Origin: Cunninghamia lanceolata
Lineage: Eukaryota; Streptophyta; Pinopsida; Cupressales; Cupressaceae
Assembly: GCA_027924645.1 (NCBI GenBank)
Contig: BSBN01000763.1
Span: forward strand, 6,076,001 to 6,140,000
Length of the DNA: 64,000 nt
Direction of reading: 5' to 3'
Part shown: piece after piece, positions 22,566-34,357 of the stretch
Numbering within the stretch: the stretch's first letter is position 1
Layout: each line of letters begins with the position of its first letter
The notes under the pieces: model-generated
Told to the model about the DNA's origin: nothing
Seen by the model: the letters and a program-made list of their open reading frames with translations, nothing else
Database searches by the model: none
Made by a program: the position numbers and the translations under genes

Positions 22566-25500
22566 TATTATCACTCAATAGCGCACCCCTACTAAGTTCC
22601 AAAACTTAGCATATTGGTGAAACATGCAAAACTTTCTAAGGTTGTGGGTCACCTAAAGTAGAAAAGGACCTCCAGAGTAAGCTGGCTCTTATGGTGTTCA
22701 GCTAAAAACTATTCTAATGTTTTGCAAGGGAAAGGGGTAAGCAAGAAACATAAAAATGAAGCTATCTCCTAAGGTGATGCACCAAAATGTTATTTTGAGA
22801 CCTACACAGCTACTCTTGCACACACAATTAAACAAACAACAAGATTTTGATATACACAACTCAGAGGTTCATGTGCTCTTGAATTAATGTTTCATAGGAA
22901 GGCTTTGACACTCACAATTCTAGAAGGAAAATGTATTCTCTTCACAACTTTAAATTATTTTTATCACCAACCCAACCTATAACCTGCAATCCTACATATA
23001 TCTTCTACCTAAAGGTGCTGACAATGAGACACAATAACAAGGATCACATGTATCACAAGAAAATTGCATCAATCATTCAACCTCACACAATAAAATATAT
23101 TCTAAGAAGGTAAAATTGCTTAACCTTATTGATTTGAAAAAGGTGTTACACTATTGTAAATGTCTGTAAAAATGAGTTACAATGCTATCTCTTGCTAAAA
23201 ATAACGCCAAAAATGAGTTACAATACCTACTTGAGAATGAAAAGAACTAACTCCAAAATGAGAATTGAAGTTACTATATGCTTTCCAAGTAGTTGCACAA
23301 AAAAAGGGACTACAAACCCCCTTGGTCGTGCACCACAATAAAACCTATTTTTTAGCCCCTTAAACAACTCCAAAAAGGCTTATGAATGAAGAAAAGGTCA
23401 AGCCTTGACCTTACTTATCATAAAGGCATCAGAAACTGCTCCTAGATGCTCACATTTCCCTCCAAAACCAAGTCAAATACACTCCTATATTCCCTCCACA
23501 TGTTTGTCAACTTCCTCTAACTTCCCCTATATGCTTGGCATAACTCACCAAACCTCAATAATATCCCCCTTTGACTCAAACTAGAAGACACATGCTCCTA
23601 TCTCCTTTTTGCACAATAAATAACATTAATTAAAATGGTTAATAAACTACCATTTCAAACATGTTTTACACTATACTTTTGGTGAAAAAAATAAAGACAT
23701 CATAACTCGACCAAGCTGGGAGTCAATGCAAAAATTCATAAGTCTTAAAGGGAACCCTTAGGCACTTAGCATAATACATAACACAAAGGGAAATTAAAAA
23801 TACATTGCAATTTTTTTAAAGAAAAGGCAAAAATGCTTTTAGGTTTGTCGGCCAAAGTTAGGGTTGAAACACTAACACAAAACATGAGCAGACACATTGA
23901 TCATACTTCATTTTGCATCACAACCTTCTAGAAAACTTGCTCTGCCACCATCAATGGTTTCACATGGTGTTGAGGCTTGTGGAGATTGCATATGAAGGTT
24001 TTCAAACAGATTCTATGCAAAGAAAATCGCTTGGGTAAGCTCTTTGTCAATATAAAATCTGCATTTCTTTTCATTTTCTGTGGGAAATATGTTGTTTCAA
24101 GCTCCTTTTGTCATCATTGTGACTCTATGCATATTTGTTTTTATTTTCTAAAAAATGATCACAACTACATTTTGTTGCAAATGTGTGGATTTAACTCTTA
24201 TATTACCATCTCATATTTGTGTATAATCCATGCAGGCTTGTAGAAGCCTTTATAAGCTCTTGAGGCTTATAGGGTTTCATCTCATCTCATACCCTAGGTT
24301 AACATAGAACATGAAAAGATTATGTAGACCCTAATAGCTTCTATTCACATTCTGTGGGGTTATTAAGATCTCTAAATACTTCACAAGCTTAAACATTTTA
24401 TGAGTTTGTATATGACTGTATGGGATAAGCTAATTGTGTTTCATCTCCTGAATGACCTTAAAAGAGATCTACCATGAACTCACATAACTCTTGTCTAGGC
24501 CTTTAGAGTTCCTTGGGCAAAGTTAAGAAAACTTATACAGGGCTTGATAAAGGACTTAGATCATTTACAAAATCTTGAATGAATGCAAGCAAACTCTTGA
24601 ACACCTTGCAAGGTTTATAAACCTCTATGCTCTCTTACCATCATGCATTTTCCATGAGAAAATGATCGGAGACCTCTCGCAAATCTCTTACTCATTCCAT
24701 ACAGACTTTAACACTATTGTCACACCCCTGAGAAGGAGTTCCTGATACCCTACATTAGCTTCTTTAATACTTTTGCATTAGTTTCTAATGGTGTCATGTA
24801 GTCTTAGATTGAATGTACACATATTGGATAGGCTCCATAATGTCTTGACAAGATCACTAAATGTTTGATAGGCCTATTATGACCTTTGATATGCAGACCT
24901 CTTAAACTTGAATCTACATAATCTTCAAGACCTGTTTAAACTTGGAAACTTTTTCAATGTTGCATGACCTTAAATAAGATCTAACAAGCTTAACCTTTAC
25001 ACTGGTTTGTATCTGCATGCCTCTCCTATGTCTGTTGTTCCTTTTAACATGTTGTCTCCTTCAAAATGCATGATGTCTTCTTAATGCTTCTACACTTCTG
25101 TCTTGATGAAAATAGTGTCTCCAAACTCTATAGTCTCCTATGAACCTTTGTTTGTAGTTCTTACTAAGACTGTCCTTTGTTTTTCATTCTGTTCATGGCT
25201 TGGCCCTAGGTTCTATATGCAAATGCATTATGTTGTTTCAAAATCTATGATTCTACCTTCACAAAAGGCCTGCCATGTTTCACTTGGTCCTCCTCATTTT
25301 CCATAGGTTGTATGGCTATGTTGCCATCCACTAGTCTACCTTAACTGAGTAGGCCTTCTTAATAGTTTTACACAGGCTTTGTATACCCTTTGTATCAGCT
25401 AATCCTTGTGAATGAGTGTAAAAACAAACCTTAGTGAATAGACCTATTGATGCTATATGAAAGTCTTCTTTGCTCTTTGTACATACCCACTATCAATGCT

Positions 25501-27627
25501 TAACACAAACCTTTTTTTTTGGAGCTCCTGATGTTCTTCATGCCTTCCATTATGACTATTCCTCATGTCCTAATTGCCTTCTCCTCATTGTCTATTGTAT
25601 GATGTTGCTTTTCCTTTTACTTGATTGTTCTTTACTCTTTGTTGTTAGGTGTCTTGTTCACATAGTGATAGTTGTTATCTTCCATTAGCATTGCCATGGT
25701 TATTTGCAATCCTCTTACCTTTTGGCAGTCCTCTTTACATTCTAATCTCTATATCAGGCATGCTTTGACTCCCGTGACTACATCTTCTATCATCTTTTGC
25801 CTAACTTTCTTTCATGCATGCTTCTCACTGTCACAGTCATTATGACTCCCTTCAATATCTCTTTCTCTCCTATCCATTGATCTATGCTCACTAACCTCAA
25901 AACCTAATACTCTTTGTTCCATGTCAAGTCTATTATAGAGACCAAAACTTAGAAAAATGACCCTTCTGCAGTCCTTCCTCTCATGCACACTACTTTGTTA
26001 TAGCTAAGCTAATCTTGTATGACTACTCTTAGGACTGTTTGTTGCTCTCTCCTTACAGTCATTCTCATGATAGACTATTGCTTGATGACTTCTAAGAATA
26101 TTGACAATCCTTTACTAGTCATTCACAGTTTGCAATGTTTCTTTTATTGTCCATGTTGTTCCTTTATAACAGTTTTGTTGATAGCTTTTAATGTTCATTG
26201 ACCTCTCTATTCTTTTAATTCTTGACAGCAATATGATAACAATATGACAGCTCAAGCTCTTTTTTTATGCATTCCTTTGAGGTCTGCTATCCATGATAGT
26301 CCCATAATGATTATTCTCCCACATTTGCCAAGGCATTGTCTTCTCTCAGTCTTTGATGGTTACTTATTGGTAAGTCTATCATAGAATCACCTTGAGGATA
26401 TAATGACTATCCTAAATATCCCTTTGCTGCTGTCATTTTATGACTATTTTAGTCATCTAAAACTCCTATGTAGCTCTATGATTGATGACTGGACCCTCTC
26501 TTTGATACATGGACTATCATTTGTTGAAGATTCTAGCTCTGGAGATCTGTGACTTTTTACCATGCATGCTATCTTCCTCATCTATGTCATGACAATGGTA
26601 ACTATCATCTTTGTTGACATGGCAATATTTGCTTCTGATTGTGACCCTTGTCCTTTCATTTCTCTACCCTCCTTTTCATTATAAGGGTTGCCCTATCATT
26701 GTTGTTCAACCTCATACCAATTGAGATCACTTCTGCCTTAACATGTTGCTCCTTGATTATTATGGTTTCATTAAGTATTTGTCTTTTATGACAGTAAAAC
26801 CATCAACTCACTAGCATGAGTGATGAGTACTTGCTCATTGTAAATAAGTGTGGTGAATTTACACTCTTATCCCTCTCAAAAAGCCAAGAGGGCAGCATGT
26901 TGGGCTCAACCCTTGTGGGAGCCCATTTTACTCTGCATGCTATGATGTCAAAAATCAAACAATCCAAGAATGAAAATTTCACCTATACCTACATAGTGAA
27001 CAAACATGTTAGGTAAAACAATGAAGCCAAAATCTTCCAGTGATGTTCATGATGATTGATGTTACTCCTCTGCTTTTCCTGATATCCGTGATGTTGCAAA
27101 ACTATTTCAATGCCTTAGGAGAATAAACTATATATTTGTTGACATAGTATATGCAAGGAATATGGGTCTCAATCTCTAACACAACTTTTCTCATCCCTTG
27201 CAGGCATTTCAAGTAGTAGCAGGTCAACTTTTGGAGCAACCAAGCGAGAGGGACTGAAGCAAGGATGCAGCAGTTCAACTTGGGGTTCATCATTCAGGCA
27301 ATGATGGATCCCTATTCTTTCCATATGCTTTTTCTTTTCTATTTTGTTCAAATGTATAGTTTATTCTTATATTGTATTGAAATAGTTATTCCCATGGCTT
27401 GTCTGGAACACCATACATTTATGATTATCAATAAAAGACAGCATTTATGCAGAATTTGTGCAATCTTTCTCTTGTATACATTTGCATAATGAACTACAAT
27501 TTATCTGATAATACTTCTGTGCATATGAATAGAACTTAGCAGAATTGAATGTGTACCTTTTATCTTTATTTTGCAAATAAATTATCTTAGCTCTACCTGA
27601 TTGAGCTGGAAGCTAAATTAGGTAACA
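22566..27627 (-). repeat. Right LTR of the giant element
   Basis: 5062 bp matching the left LTR. The first bases are TATTATCACTC where the left LTR has TGTTATCACTC, so the terminal G has changed to A; the other end keeps TAGGTAACA. It is followed by GTACT at 27628-27632. It lacks the solo LTR carried by its partner. Confidence 0.85.
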
Positions 27628-27632
27628 GTACT

Positions 27633-28122
27633 ACGGAATAGCAAGTGCCAAAGTGGGTTTTGAGTTAGTGCATGTACCAAACTAGACTAAACTTGTGCTA
27701 GAAACATGTACTAAAGTCATGTACCCAATGTGGCATAAAAAGAGTAGAAAAGTGTTAGGGTTTGCACTTTTTTCTCTACATTTTCCCCCACTTTGGTGTT
27801 TGCAAAAAACTATGCATGCATATACACCAAAGTAGAAACACAGAAAAAATAAGCTATAGTAAAAAGGATATCATTTTTCTAGATCCAAGAAGTTTGAGCT
27901 AGCATTGAAGTAAACCTATATCACCTATGAGACAACATAAATTAAAAATAGGATTAATAGATAATATAACCCCTTGACTTGTGTGTATTATAATGGAGTT
28001 CACATAAACTTATGAAGGAGAGAGAAAACATTGTGACTAAAATAGAGTGTTATCATGTAAATTTGTAAATATAGTTTTGAGAAATTGAGTGTGAATCTAC
28101 TGAGCATAAATATGAAAGTGTG
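27633..28122. other. Intergenic, no gene seen
   Basis: About 490 bp between the giant element and repeat R. It contains words such as TTTTCCCCCACTTTGG (27782-27797) but no LTR end, frame or RNA gene could be supported. Confidence 0.5.
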
Positions 28123-28477
28123 AGGCTGAGTATATAAATCATCCTAAAAGTCTACTTATCTTTTTGTGGTCCATGTGGGAGGAGCCCCCGTACATTTTCC
28201 CCTAATAAGTAAGCATGTAGCACCTACAAGAAGAAACAATATCTTTCCCCCCCAAGTGACAAGATCAAGTGAAAGGAATGAAAAGAACACGAACATAGCA
28301 TAAAAACTCGTATACTATGTTGTAAAATCTTGACACTTGTATAGATACTAAATATAAAATCCATAAAATTCATGAGTGTGTGGGCATATCTAAATAGGAT
28401 CAAGATGTGTGTCATATGAATCTTTGCCCCTTGGAAATATCCATTAAAAGACCATTTTACATAGAGGATGATTTATG
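28123..28477. repeat. Dispersed repeat R, copy 2, left part
   Basis: Matches 8597-8950 of copy 1. The repeat is cut at 28477 by the insertion of the copia element, whose target duplication TTATG is at 28473-28477. The sequence resumes at 35829. Confidence 0.75.
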
Positions 28478-29913
28478 TGTTGCAAGTATGTGCCTAATCG
28501 GTGTTGTCATTGATGTCAACATATATGTGTTGTCATTGGCACGTCAACTATGCTCCTATCTTATTGTTTGCTTGTAATGAGTAAGATGCTTTGTATTTAC
28601 TTATGTAATTAATCTTGATGTTGAGGATATTGAGAAAATTAGCTTCTCTGGTAGAAACAGTGAGTTGCAATGGAAACAATGTATTGCATATAGAAGAACA
28701 GTCCAGAAGAATGCTCCACATTTTCTATAGAATATCTTTGTCTATGGATTGGAATTTATTTAGAAGTCCATCTGAAGATGCTATGTTTCAATTTTGAGCC
28801 TTTGATATGAAGAATTGAGTGAGTTATGTTCACCAGAGTGAAAATAGATTTTTCTATATGTTTGGCAAAGACAGGGAGAAAGTGTTATGCTCCGCATTCC
28901 TCTGCAATGAAGTATTTTGATCTGCAATTCTAGAGATAAGTCTGAGATAATGTTAAGTGCCTTCAACTCCAATGGTTCATGATTTGGCGATCCATAAGCT
29001 ATCCTTTCTTTATGACAGTAGCTGACAGTGTTGTTCTTGTGCTCTAGTTTGAAGAATTGTCTTGACAAAGTGGTTAGAGATTGTGCTGTTGTTCCTGGTG
29101 ATTACAATGTGCTTATGGATGTCTCCTGATCATGTTCCTACCTTTGGATTGGTCCGTAAAGAGAAGTATGGATCGTGAAAGAAGAATGTTCTTAGAAAAC
29201 CTAGTGTTAACTCCAGTCTTAGCTGACTTGGTTGTTTTCACTATTTGCAGAGATGCATTGAAGATTGTAGAAGCGTGTTGTGGCGTGAAGGATTGCATTT
29301 GAGTACTAGCTAAGGCATGGTATGTTCATCATACTTCTCTACATCTTTCCTTAGCTAAATTTTGTAATAGGTCTAGACCTATTTCTGTGTATGTTTTGTA
29401 ATGCCAACCTTGGAGAATATTCCAATGGTTGATGAATGTAATGCCGACCTTGATATACATTCCAAGGTTGACGAATTGTATAAAAGCATGTAATAGAGTT
29501 ATGAAAAGGGTGTGTGTGTGTGTGAATATGAAGAGATAAGTGGGAAGGTGTGAAAGAGCAGAGCAGACAAGTTATATTGTGCTTCAATGGAACTGAATCC
29601 TAGCATGGAGTAGATGCTACTTAATCAGTTCACCACTTTGGTAGTGAGCCACTATTTTTTGGTATTGTTATAACTCATATATTTCTGTGGGCTAACACCC
29701 ACCGTGGTTTTTCCCTTTTAGGGTTTTCCTCATAAAAAATTTGGTGCCTATTATGTTGGATGTGTGTTTATGATTAAGCTTATGGTTTCATGCTTTCATG
29801 GTTAAGTCTGATTATAAGCAATTAAGTTGTTGATGGTTTGATTTTCATATGAAGCTAAGTTTTAGTGACAACTGATTCACCCCCCCTTCTCAATTATTCA
29901 ATGTATTTTAACA
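28478..29913 (+). repeat. 5' LTR of the copia element
   Basis: 1436 bp, TGTTGCAAG...TTTTAACA. It contains a TATA box at 29479-29485 and, just upstream, two copies of a 40-bp unit with inverted symmetry (see the promoter entry). A (TG)n run near 29510 is longer than in the 3' LTR. Confidence 0.88.
29401..29485 (+). promoter_or_regulatory. Copia LTR promoter: two inverted-repeat units plus TATA box
   Basis: Two 40-bp units start at 29401 and 29441. Each has an arm like CCAACCTTGGA or CCGACCTTGAT, a short centre, then TTCCAATGGTTG or TTCCAAGGTTG, so each can fold back on itself. TATAAAAG follows at 29479. The same arrangement is at 35283-35367 in the 3' LTR. The placement immediately upstream of a TATA box suggests protein-binding sites, an inference. 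Confidence 0.6.
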
Positions 29914-29915
29914 AT

Positions 29916-29927
29916 TGGTATCAGAGC
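29916..29927 (+). promoter_or_regulatory. Primer binding site, initiator Met tRNA
   Basis: TGGTATCAGAGC, two bases after the 5' LTR. It is the classical plant copia primer site, complementary to the 3' end of initiator methionine tRNA. Confidence 0.9.
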
Positions 29928-29969
29928 GAGGTTCCTCGTTGGTAAGCTTAACAACTTGAGGTAGATCTA

Positions 29970-31009
29970 GGATATCTTACAAGAAGGAGGCTCCGCAATT
30001 TGATGGGACAAGTTATGTAACTTGGAAGAGTTGCATGAAAAGCCATCTACTTTGCATTGGTTATAAAGTATGGCAAGCAACACAGATTGAATATACCATG
30101 CCAGAGAATGGTTTGACAACTAAAGATGAAGTCAAAGAATATGAGGTAAATATAAAAGCTAGAGATGCTTTGTTGAGTGCATTGACTAACTCTGATTTAA
30201 TAAAAGTCATGGATTATGAGTATGCTAAAGAAGTCTGGGATAAGCTGAGTAATCTATATGAAGGAGATGATTCTATAAAGAGTGCCAAATTGCAGGGACT
30301 GAAATCCAAATATGAAGGTCTTAAAATGGGATAAGATGAAAACATAACATCCTTCATGCAAAAGGTAGATGAACTTATTACTAGAATCAAAGGTATGGGA
30401 GGAACTGTTGATGAAATTGAAGTTGTGATGAAAATTCTTAGGTCATTACCTAAATCCTATGCACACAAGGTAGCTACAATTGAAGAAATAATGACTATGA
30501 AAAAGATTAATAAGGATTAGTTTCTTGGTAAGATTATTGCTTTTGAAATGAGAGAATTTGGTGATGCTCTGCCAAACGTAGAAACTACTTTCAAAGTCAG
30601 TACTTCAGAAAAGATCTCCAGAGCAGAAAAGTACAAGGTAGAAACTAATGATGAGCTTGATGAAATTGAAGCCAACTTTGTTGACAGACTGCAAAGAGGT
30701 TCTGTTAAGTTCAAAGGCAAATTACCTTTCAAATGTTTCTCATGTGGTAAAGTAGGTCATTATGCTTCCAGATGTTCTGAAAGAATTGAAAGGAATATAA
30801 AAAGATTTGAGAATAGGCCTAGAGCTCCAAAGAAATGCTACTATGTTAGATATTTTGATGATGAAGGTGTGATGGATGATGAATCTAATGATGCTAGTAC
30901 TAGTGTAAATGAATGCTTGTTTATTGCTATTAAAGAACCTATGTCTACTAATCCTGCTAGTTGTGAGAAGGAAGAAAAACTAGTGGAAGAAAGTAATTTA
31001 GCTATTTAG
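29970..31009 (+). pseudogene. Copia gag (UBN2 capsid plus zinc knuckle), broken
   Basis: Begins around PQFDGTSYVTWKSCMKSHLL, the usual start of a plant copia capsid. It continues through the UBN2 region with AKEVWDKLSNLYEG, then a CCHC zinc knuckle CFSCGKVGHYASRC (near 30738-30780) that would bind element RNA. The same frame is interrupted by stops near 30332, 30518 and at the end of this block (31007-31009). The initiation codon is not clear; the first Met in the open part (30035) lies inside the conserved domain. The capsid would package element RNA in cytoplasmic particles. Confidence 0.85.
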
Positions 31010-32604
31010 GTTGAGAAAGATAAGGACGAATGGATTATTGATAGTGGATGCTCACATCACATGACCAGTGAAAAAAGTAAGTTTGTAAGTTTGGAAAAAT
31101 ATGATGGAGGACTGGTTAGGTTTAGAGATAATGCAGCTGGTAAGATTTGTGGAAAAGGATCTACTTCATTTGATGGAAAGCATAACACTGACAACATTCT
31201 CTATGTGAAGGGTTTAAAGCATAATCTTTTGAGTGTTGGTCAGATGTGTGACAAAGGTTATGATTTGATATTCAAAGATAATGGATGCAAGATAATGGAA
31301 AGTTTTGAAACTATGATTGCTACTGGTAAGAAGACTAGAGGTAACATCTATCAATTAAGAGGAACTAATGATTACTGTTTATTAGCCCAAGCAGATGAAA
31401 GTTGGTTGTGGCATAGAAGGTTGTGTCATATAAATTTTGATAATCTTGTAAAGATAAGTTCAAGTCAGAATGTAAGAGATCTACCCAAACTTGTGAAACC
31501 CTCCAATACTATTTGCAAGGAATGTCAGTTGGGGAAGTAGACAAGAACAAGTTTCAAGAGTAAAGATCAATTTTCTGTTAGTTTGTTGGATCTAGTTCAT
31601 ACATATCTATGTGGTCTTACAAGGATAAGAAGTTTGCAAGGTGACAAGTACTTCATGTTGCTTATTGATGATTATTCTAGAATGACTTGGGTTACTTTTT
31701 TAAGAGACAAATCAAAAGCCCTAGAGAAGTTCAAATCATTCAAAGCAATGGTTGTGAAATAGAACTGAAAATAAAATGCTTGAGGTTTGATAGAGGAGGT
31801 GAGTTCACATCAAATGAATTCAACATTTTTTGTGAAAAGCAAGGAATAAAAGGATAGTTGTCTGCACCTAGAACTCCTCAGCAAAATGGAGTTGTGGAAA
31901 GGAAGAACATGACAGTTCAAGAAGCTACCAAAACAATGATGAAGGAAGGAGGTCTGCTAGGGGCCTTCTAGAAAGAAGCTATACATACTATTGTCTACAT
32001 TCAAAACAAAGTTCAAGTGAAAGGTAATGGCACTAAAACCCCCTATGAATTGTGGTATGGAAAAATTCCAATAGTAAGATACTTCAAAGTCTTTGGAAGT
32101 AAATGCTATATCAGAAGAGATGAAGACCTAGGGAAATTTGATGCAAGATGTGATGAAAGAATCTTTCTTGGATACTCTACCAAGAGTAAGGCCTACCGGT
32201 CCTACAACAAAAGATTGAAGAAGATTGTGGAGAGCACAAATGTGAAAGTGGATGAAGGCAAAGGAAAAACATCAGTTCAGAGTGGCTATGAGTTAGATGA
32301 ACCTGCTGATATAACTCATGAAGAAAAATTTGAACAAGAAGACAATAAAAGTGAAGAAGAAAAGGCTCCAGAAATTGCTAAGACTCCTAGGTATGTGAGA
32401 ATCAATCACTCTGAAGATCAAATTATTGGAGACAAAGAGAAAGGAGTACTGACAAGGAAAAGAGTTGCAAAAGAACAAGTGAAATACAGTCTTCTCTCTA
32501 CAGTTGAACCAAAAACCATGAATGAAACATGCAATGATGAAAATTGGGTTAAGGCAATGGAAGAAGAACTAATGCAGATAGAGAAAAATAAACTTGGGAA
32601 TTAG
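31010..32604 (+). pseudogene. Copia protease and integrase, broken
   Basis: In the gag frame after one stop: protease active site WIIDSGCSHHMT (near 31031-31066), then the pre-integrase zinc region LWHRRLCHINF...CKECQLGK (about 31410-31540), a stop, and the integrase core. Where the first catalytic Asp is expected (HTD-CGP type block) the sequence reads HTYLCGL, with Tyr at 31604-31606. The frame changes near 31755; the second Asp (RFDRGGEF) and the Glu (TPQQNGVVERKN) are then in another frame. A further stretch runs to a stop near 32602 and includes the usual YELWYGKIP and FGSKCYIRRD blocks, followed by an acidic linker. Normally it would cut and join element cDNA into the chromosome; here it cannot. 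Confidence 0.85.
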
Positions 32605-34039
32605 TTCCTAGACCCACTAATAAAAATATCATAGGAACCAAATGGGTCTACAAGAATAAGATAAATGAAAATGGAGAAGTTGTAAGGAATAAAGCAAGGA
32701 TTGTGTGCAAAGGATATTCTCAAATTGAAGGGACAAATTTTGAAGAGACTTTTGTTCCAGTAGCTCGGATTGAAGCAATCATAATGTTTTTGGCATTTAC
32801 AGATCACAAAGATTTCAAAGTGTATCAGATGGATGTGAAGTCTACATTCCTGAATGGGGAGTTAGAAGGGGAAGTCTACATTGAGCAATCGAAAGGATTC
32901 CAACTATCAAATCAAGGTGATATAGTATGAAGGTTGAAGAAAGCATTATATGGACTCAAGCAAGCTCCCAGGACATGGTATGCAAGGTTGGATAAGTACT
33001 TATTGCAATTAGGATTCAATAAAGGCACTACTGACAGTAATCTTTATTTCAAGATTAATGGCCATCAAATTTTGATTGTTAAAGTCTTTGTTGATGATAT
33101 CATCTTTGGTGGAAATGAAGGTATGTGTATGAAATTTGCTAGTGAAATGTAGAAAGAGTTTGAGATGTCTATGTTTGGTGAGATAAATTTCTTTCTGGGT
33201 CTGCAAATCAATCAATCAGATAAAGGAATCTTCATAACCCAGTCTAAGTATGTAAAAGAGTTGTTAAAGAAGTTTGGGATGGAAGACTCTAAACTGGTAT
33301 GTACTTGCATGGTGACTGGCTACAAATTGAGCAAAACTGATGAATCACCCAAGACTGATTAGAAAAGTACAGATCCATGATTGGAGGATTACTTTATCTA
33401 ACTCAAACTAGACTTGATATTATGCATGCAGTTTGTCTTGTTGCAAGATTTCAAGCTGATCCAAGAGAATCACATGTGATGGCAATAAAGAGAATCCTGA
33501 GGTATTTAAAAGGCACTCTAGATCTTGTCTTATGGTATCCAAAGGATAATGATTTTACTCTTAGTGCTTATACTGATGCTAATTGGGCAGGAGATGTTGA
33601 TGATAGAAAAAAGTACAAGTGGAGGTGCTTTCTTCTTGGGAAATAGATTGGTTTCATGGTTGAGCAAGAAACAAGATTCAATCTCATTATCAACTATAGA
33701 AGCAGAGTATATTGCAGCAGCATGTTGTTGCACACAAGTGCTATGGATGAAGAAGACTTTGAAGGATATAAGAGTGTTTATGAAGATCAAATTGCAATCT
33801 TGTGTGACAATACAAGTGCCATAAATATTTCCAAGAATCCAGTGATGCACTCAAGAACAAAGCATATATCTATAAGGTATCACTTTTTGAGGGAAAAGGT
33901 GACAAAGAATAAAGTTAAGTTGGAATATGTTTCCACAAAGGATCAGATTGTAGATATTTTCACTAAGCCTCTGCCTAAAGTTACTTTTGAGTATCTCAGG
34001 AAAAAATTAGGGGTCATTACCCCTGCAGCTCTGAACTAA
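32605..34039 (+). pseudogene. Copia reverse transcriptase and RNase H, broken
   Basis: Reverse transcriptase blocks in order: [75 protein letters not shown] and the catalytic VFVDDIIFGG (two Asp kept, near 33085-33115). RNase H follows: DANWAGD, then STSGGAFFLGNRLVSWLSKK, STIEAEYIAAA, CDNTSAI, HSRTKHISIRYHFLREKV and DIFTKPLPK. Stops interrupt at about 32929, 33151 and 33360, and the frame changes near 33610 and 33770. The domain order (integrase before reverse transcriptase) is diagnostic of Ty1/copia. The last frame ends at 34039, about 300 bp before the polypurine tract. Confidence 0.88.
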
Positions 34040-34188
34040 GATGCAAAGGAATGCATCAGTCCAGTGGTGCCCAAAGATTCACTCTTTGATTTGGATTGAT
34101 GTCCTGAGAGCTACCTCTCAGGGGGAGTAGCTGAATAATGACAAAAGAGTTGGTTGCAGAAGTTCAATTTTGGTCAGAGCGATAGAGT

Positions 34189-34228
34189 GCAAGTATGTGC
34201 CCTTTGCCATTGATGTCAAAGGGGGAGA
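34189..34228 (+). repeat. Internal echo of the LTR start next to a G-rich purine run
   Basis: GCAAGTATGTGCC...GCCATTGATGTCAA resembles the first 40 bases of the LTR, and AAAGGGGGAGAG follows at once. It sits about 165 bp upstream of the true 3' LTR. It may be a relic of a duplicated polypurine/LTR junction. Confidence 0.5.
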
Positions 34229-34339
34229 GAAATAATGTGAAAAAATTAGAAGTAGAAAAGAAGTGTAGATGTGTAAAGAGAAAGGGGTAGAATTGTGTCC
34301 TGATGGTCTTTATAGTTTTTCACATCATATGTTGCCATC

Positions 34340-34356
34340 AAAGACAAAGTGGAAGA
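34340..34356 (+). promoter_or_regulatory. Polypurine tract of the copia element
   Basis: AAAGACAAAGTGGAAGA, one base before the 3' LTR (34358). This is the plus-strand primer position expected for an LTR retrotransposon. Confidence 0.75.
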
Positions 34357-34357
34357 T

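Larger units (their letters stand above)
14366..27627 (-). mobile_element. Giant-LTR non-autonomous retrotransposon (LARD-like)
   Basis: Two direct repeats of about 5 kb (14366-20259 and 22566-27627) flank only 2.3 kb of interior, with TGTTA...TAACA ends and a GTACT target duplication. I read it on the minus strand. Just inside the right LTR the minus strand carries TGGCACGCCTGGTGGGACTG, a plant-type primer binding site 5 bases from the LTR end, and the interior coding remnant is also minus. No protease, integrase, reverse transcriptase or RNase H is visible, so it depended on another element for movement. Very long LTRs with a short pol-less interior fit the LARD class. A solo LTR of a different family has inserted in the left LTR. 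Confidence 0.85.

Noticed and set aside
33530..33850. Minus-strand 106-codon frame opposite the copia RNase H
   Set aside because: Shadow of the plus-strand RNase H coding sequence.
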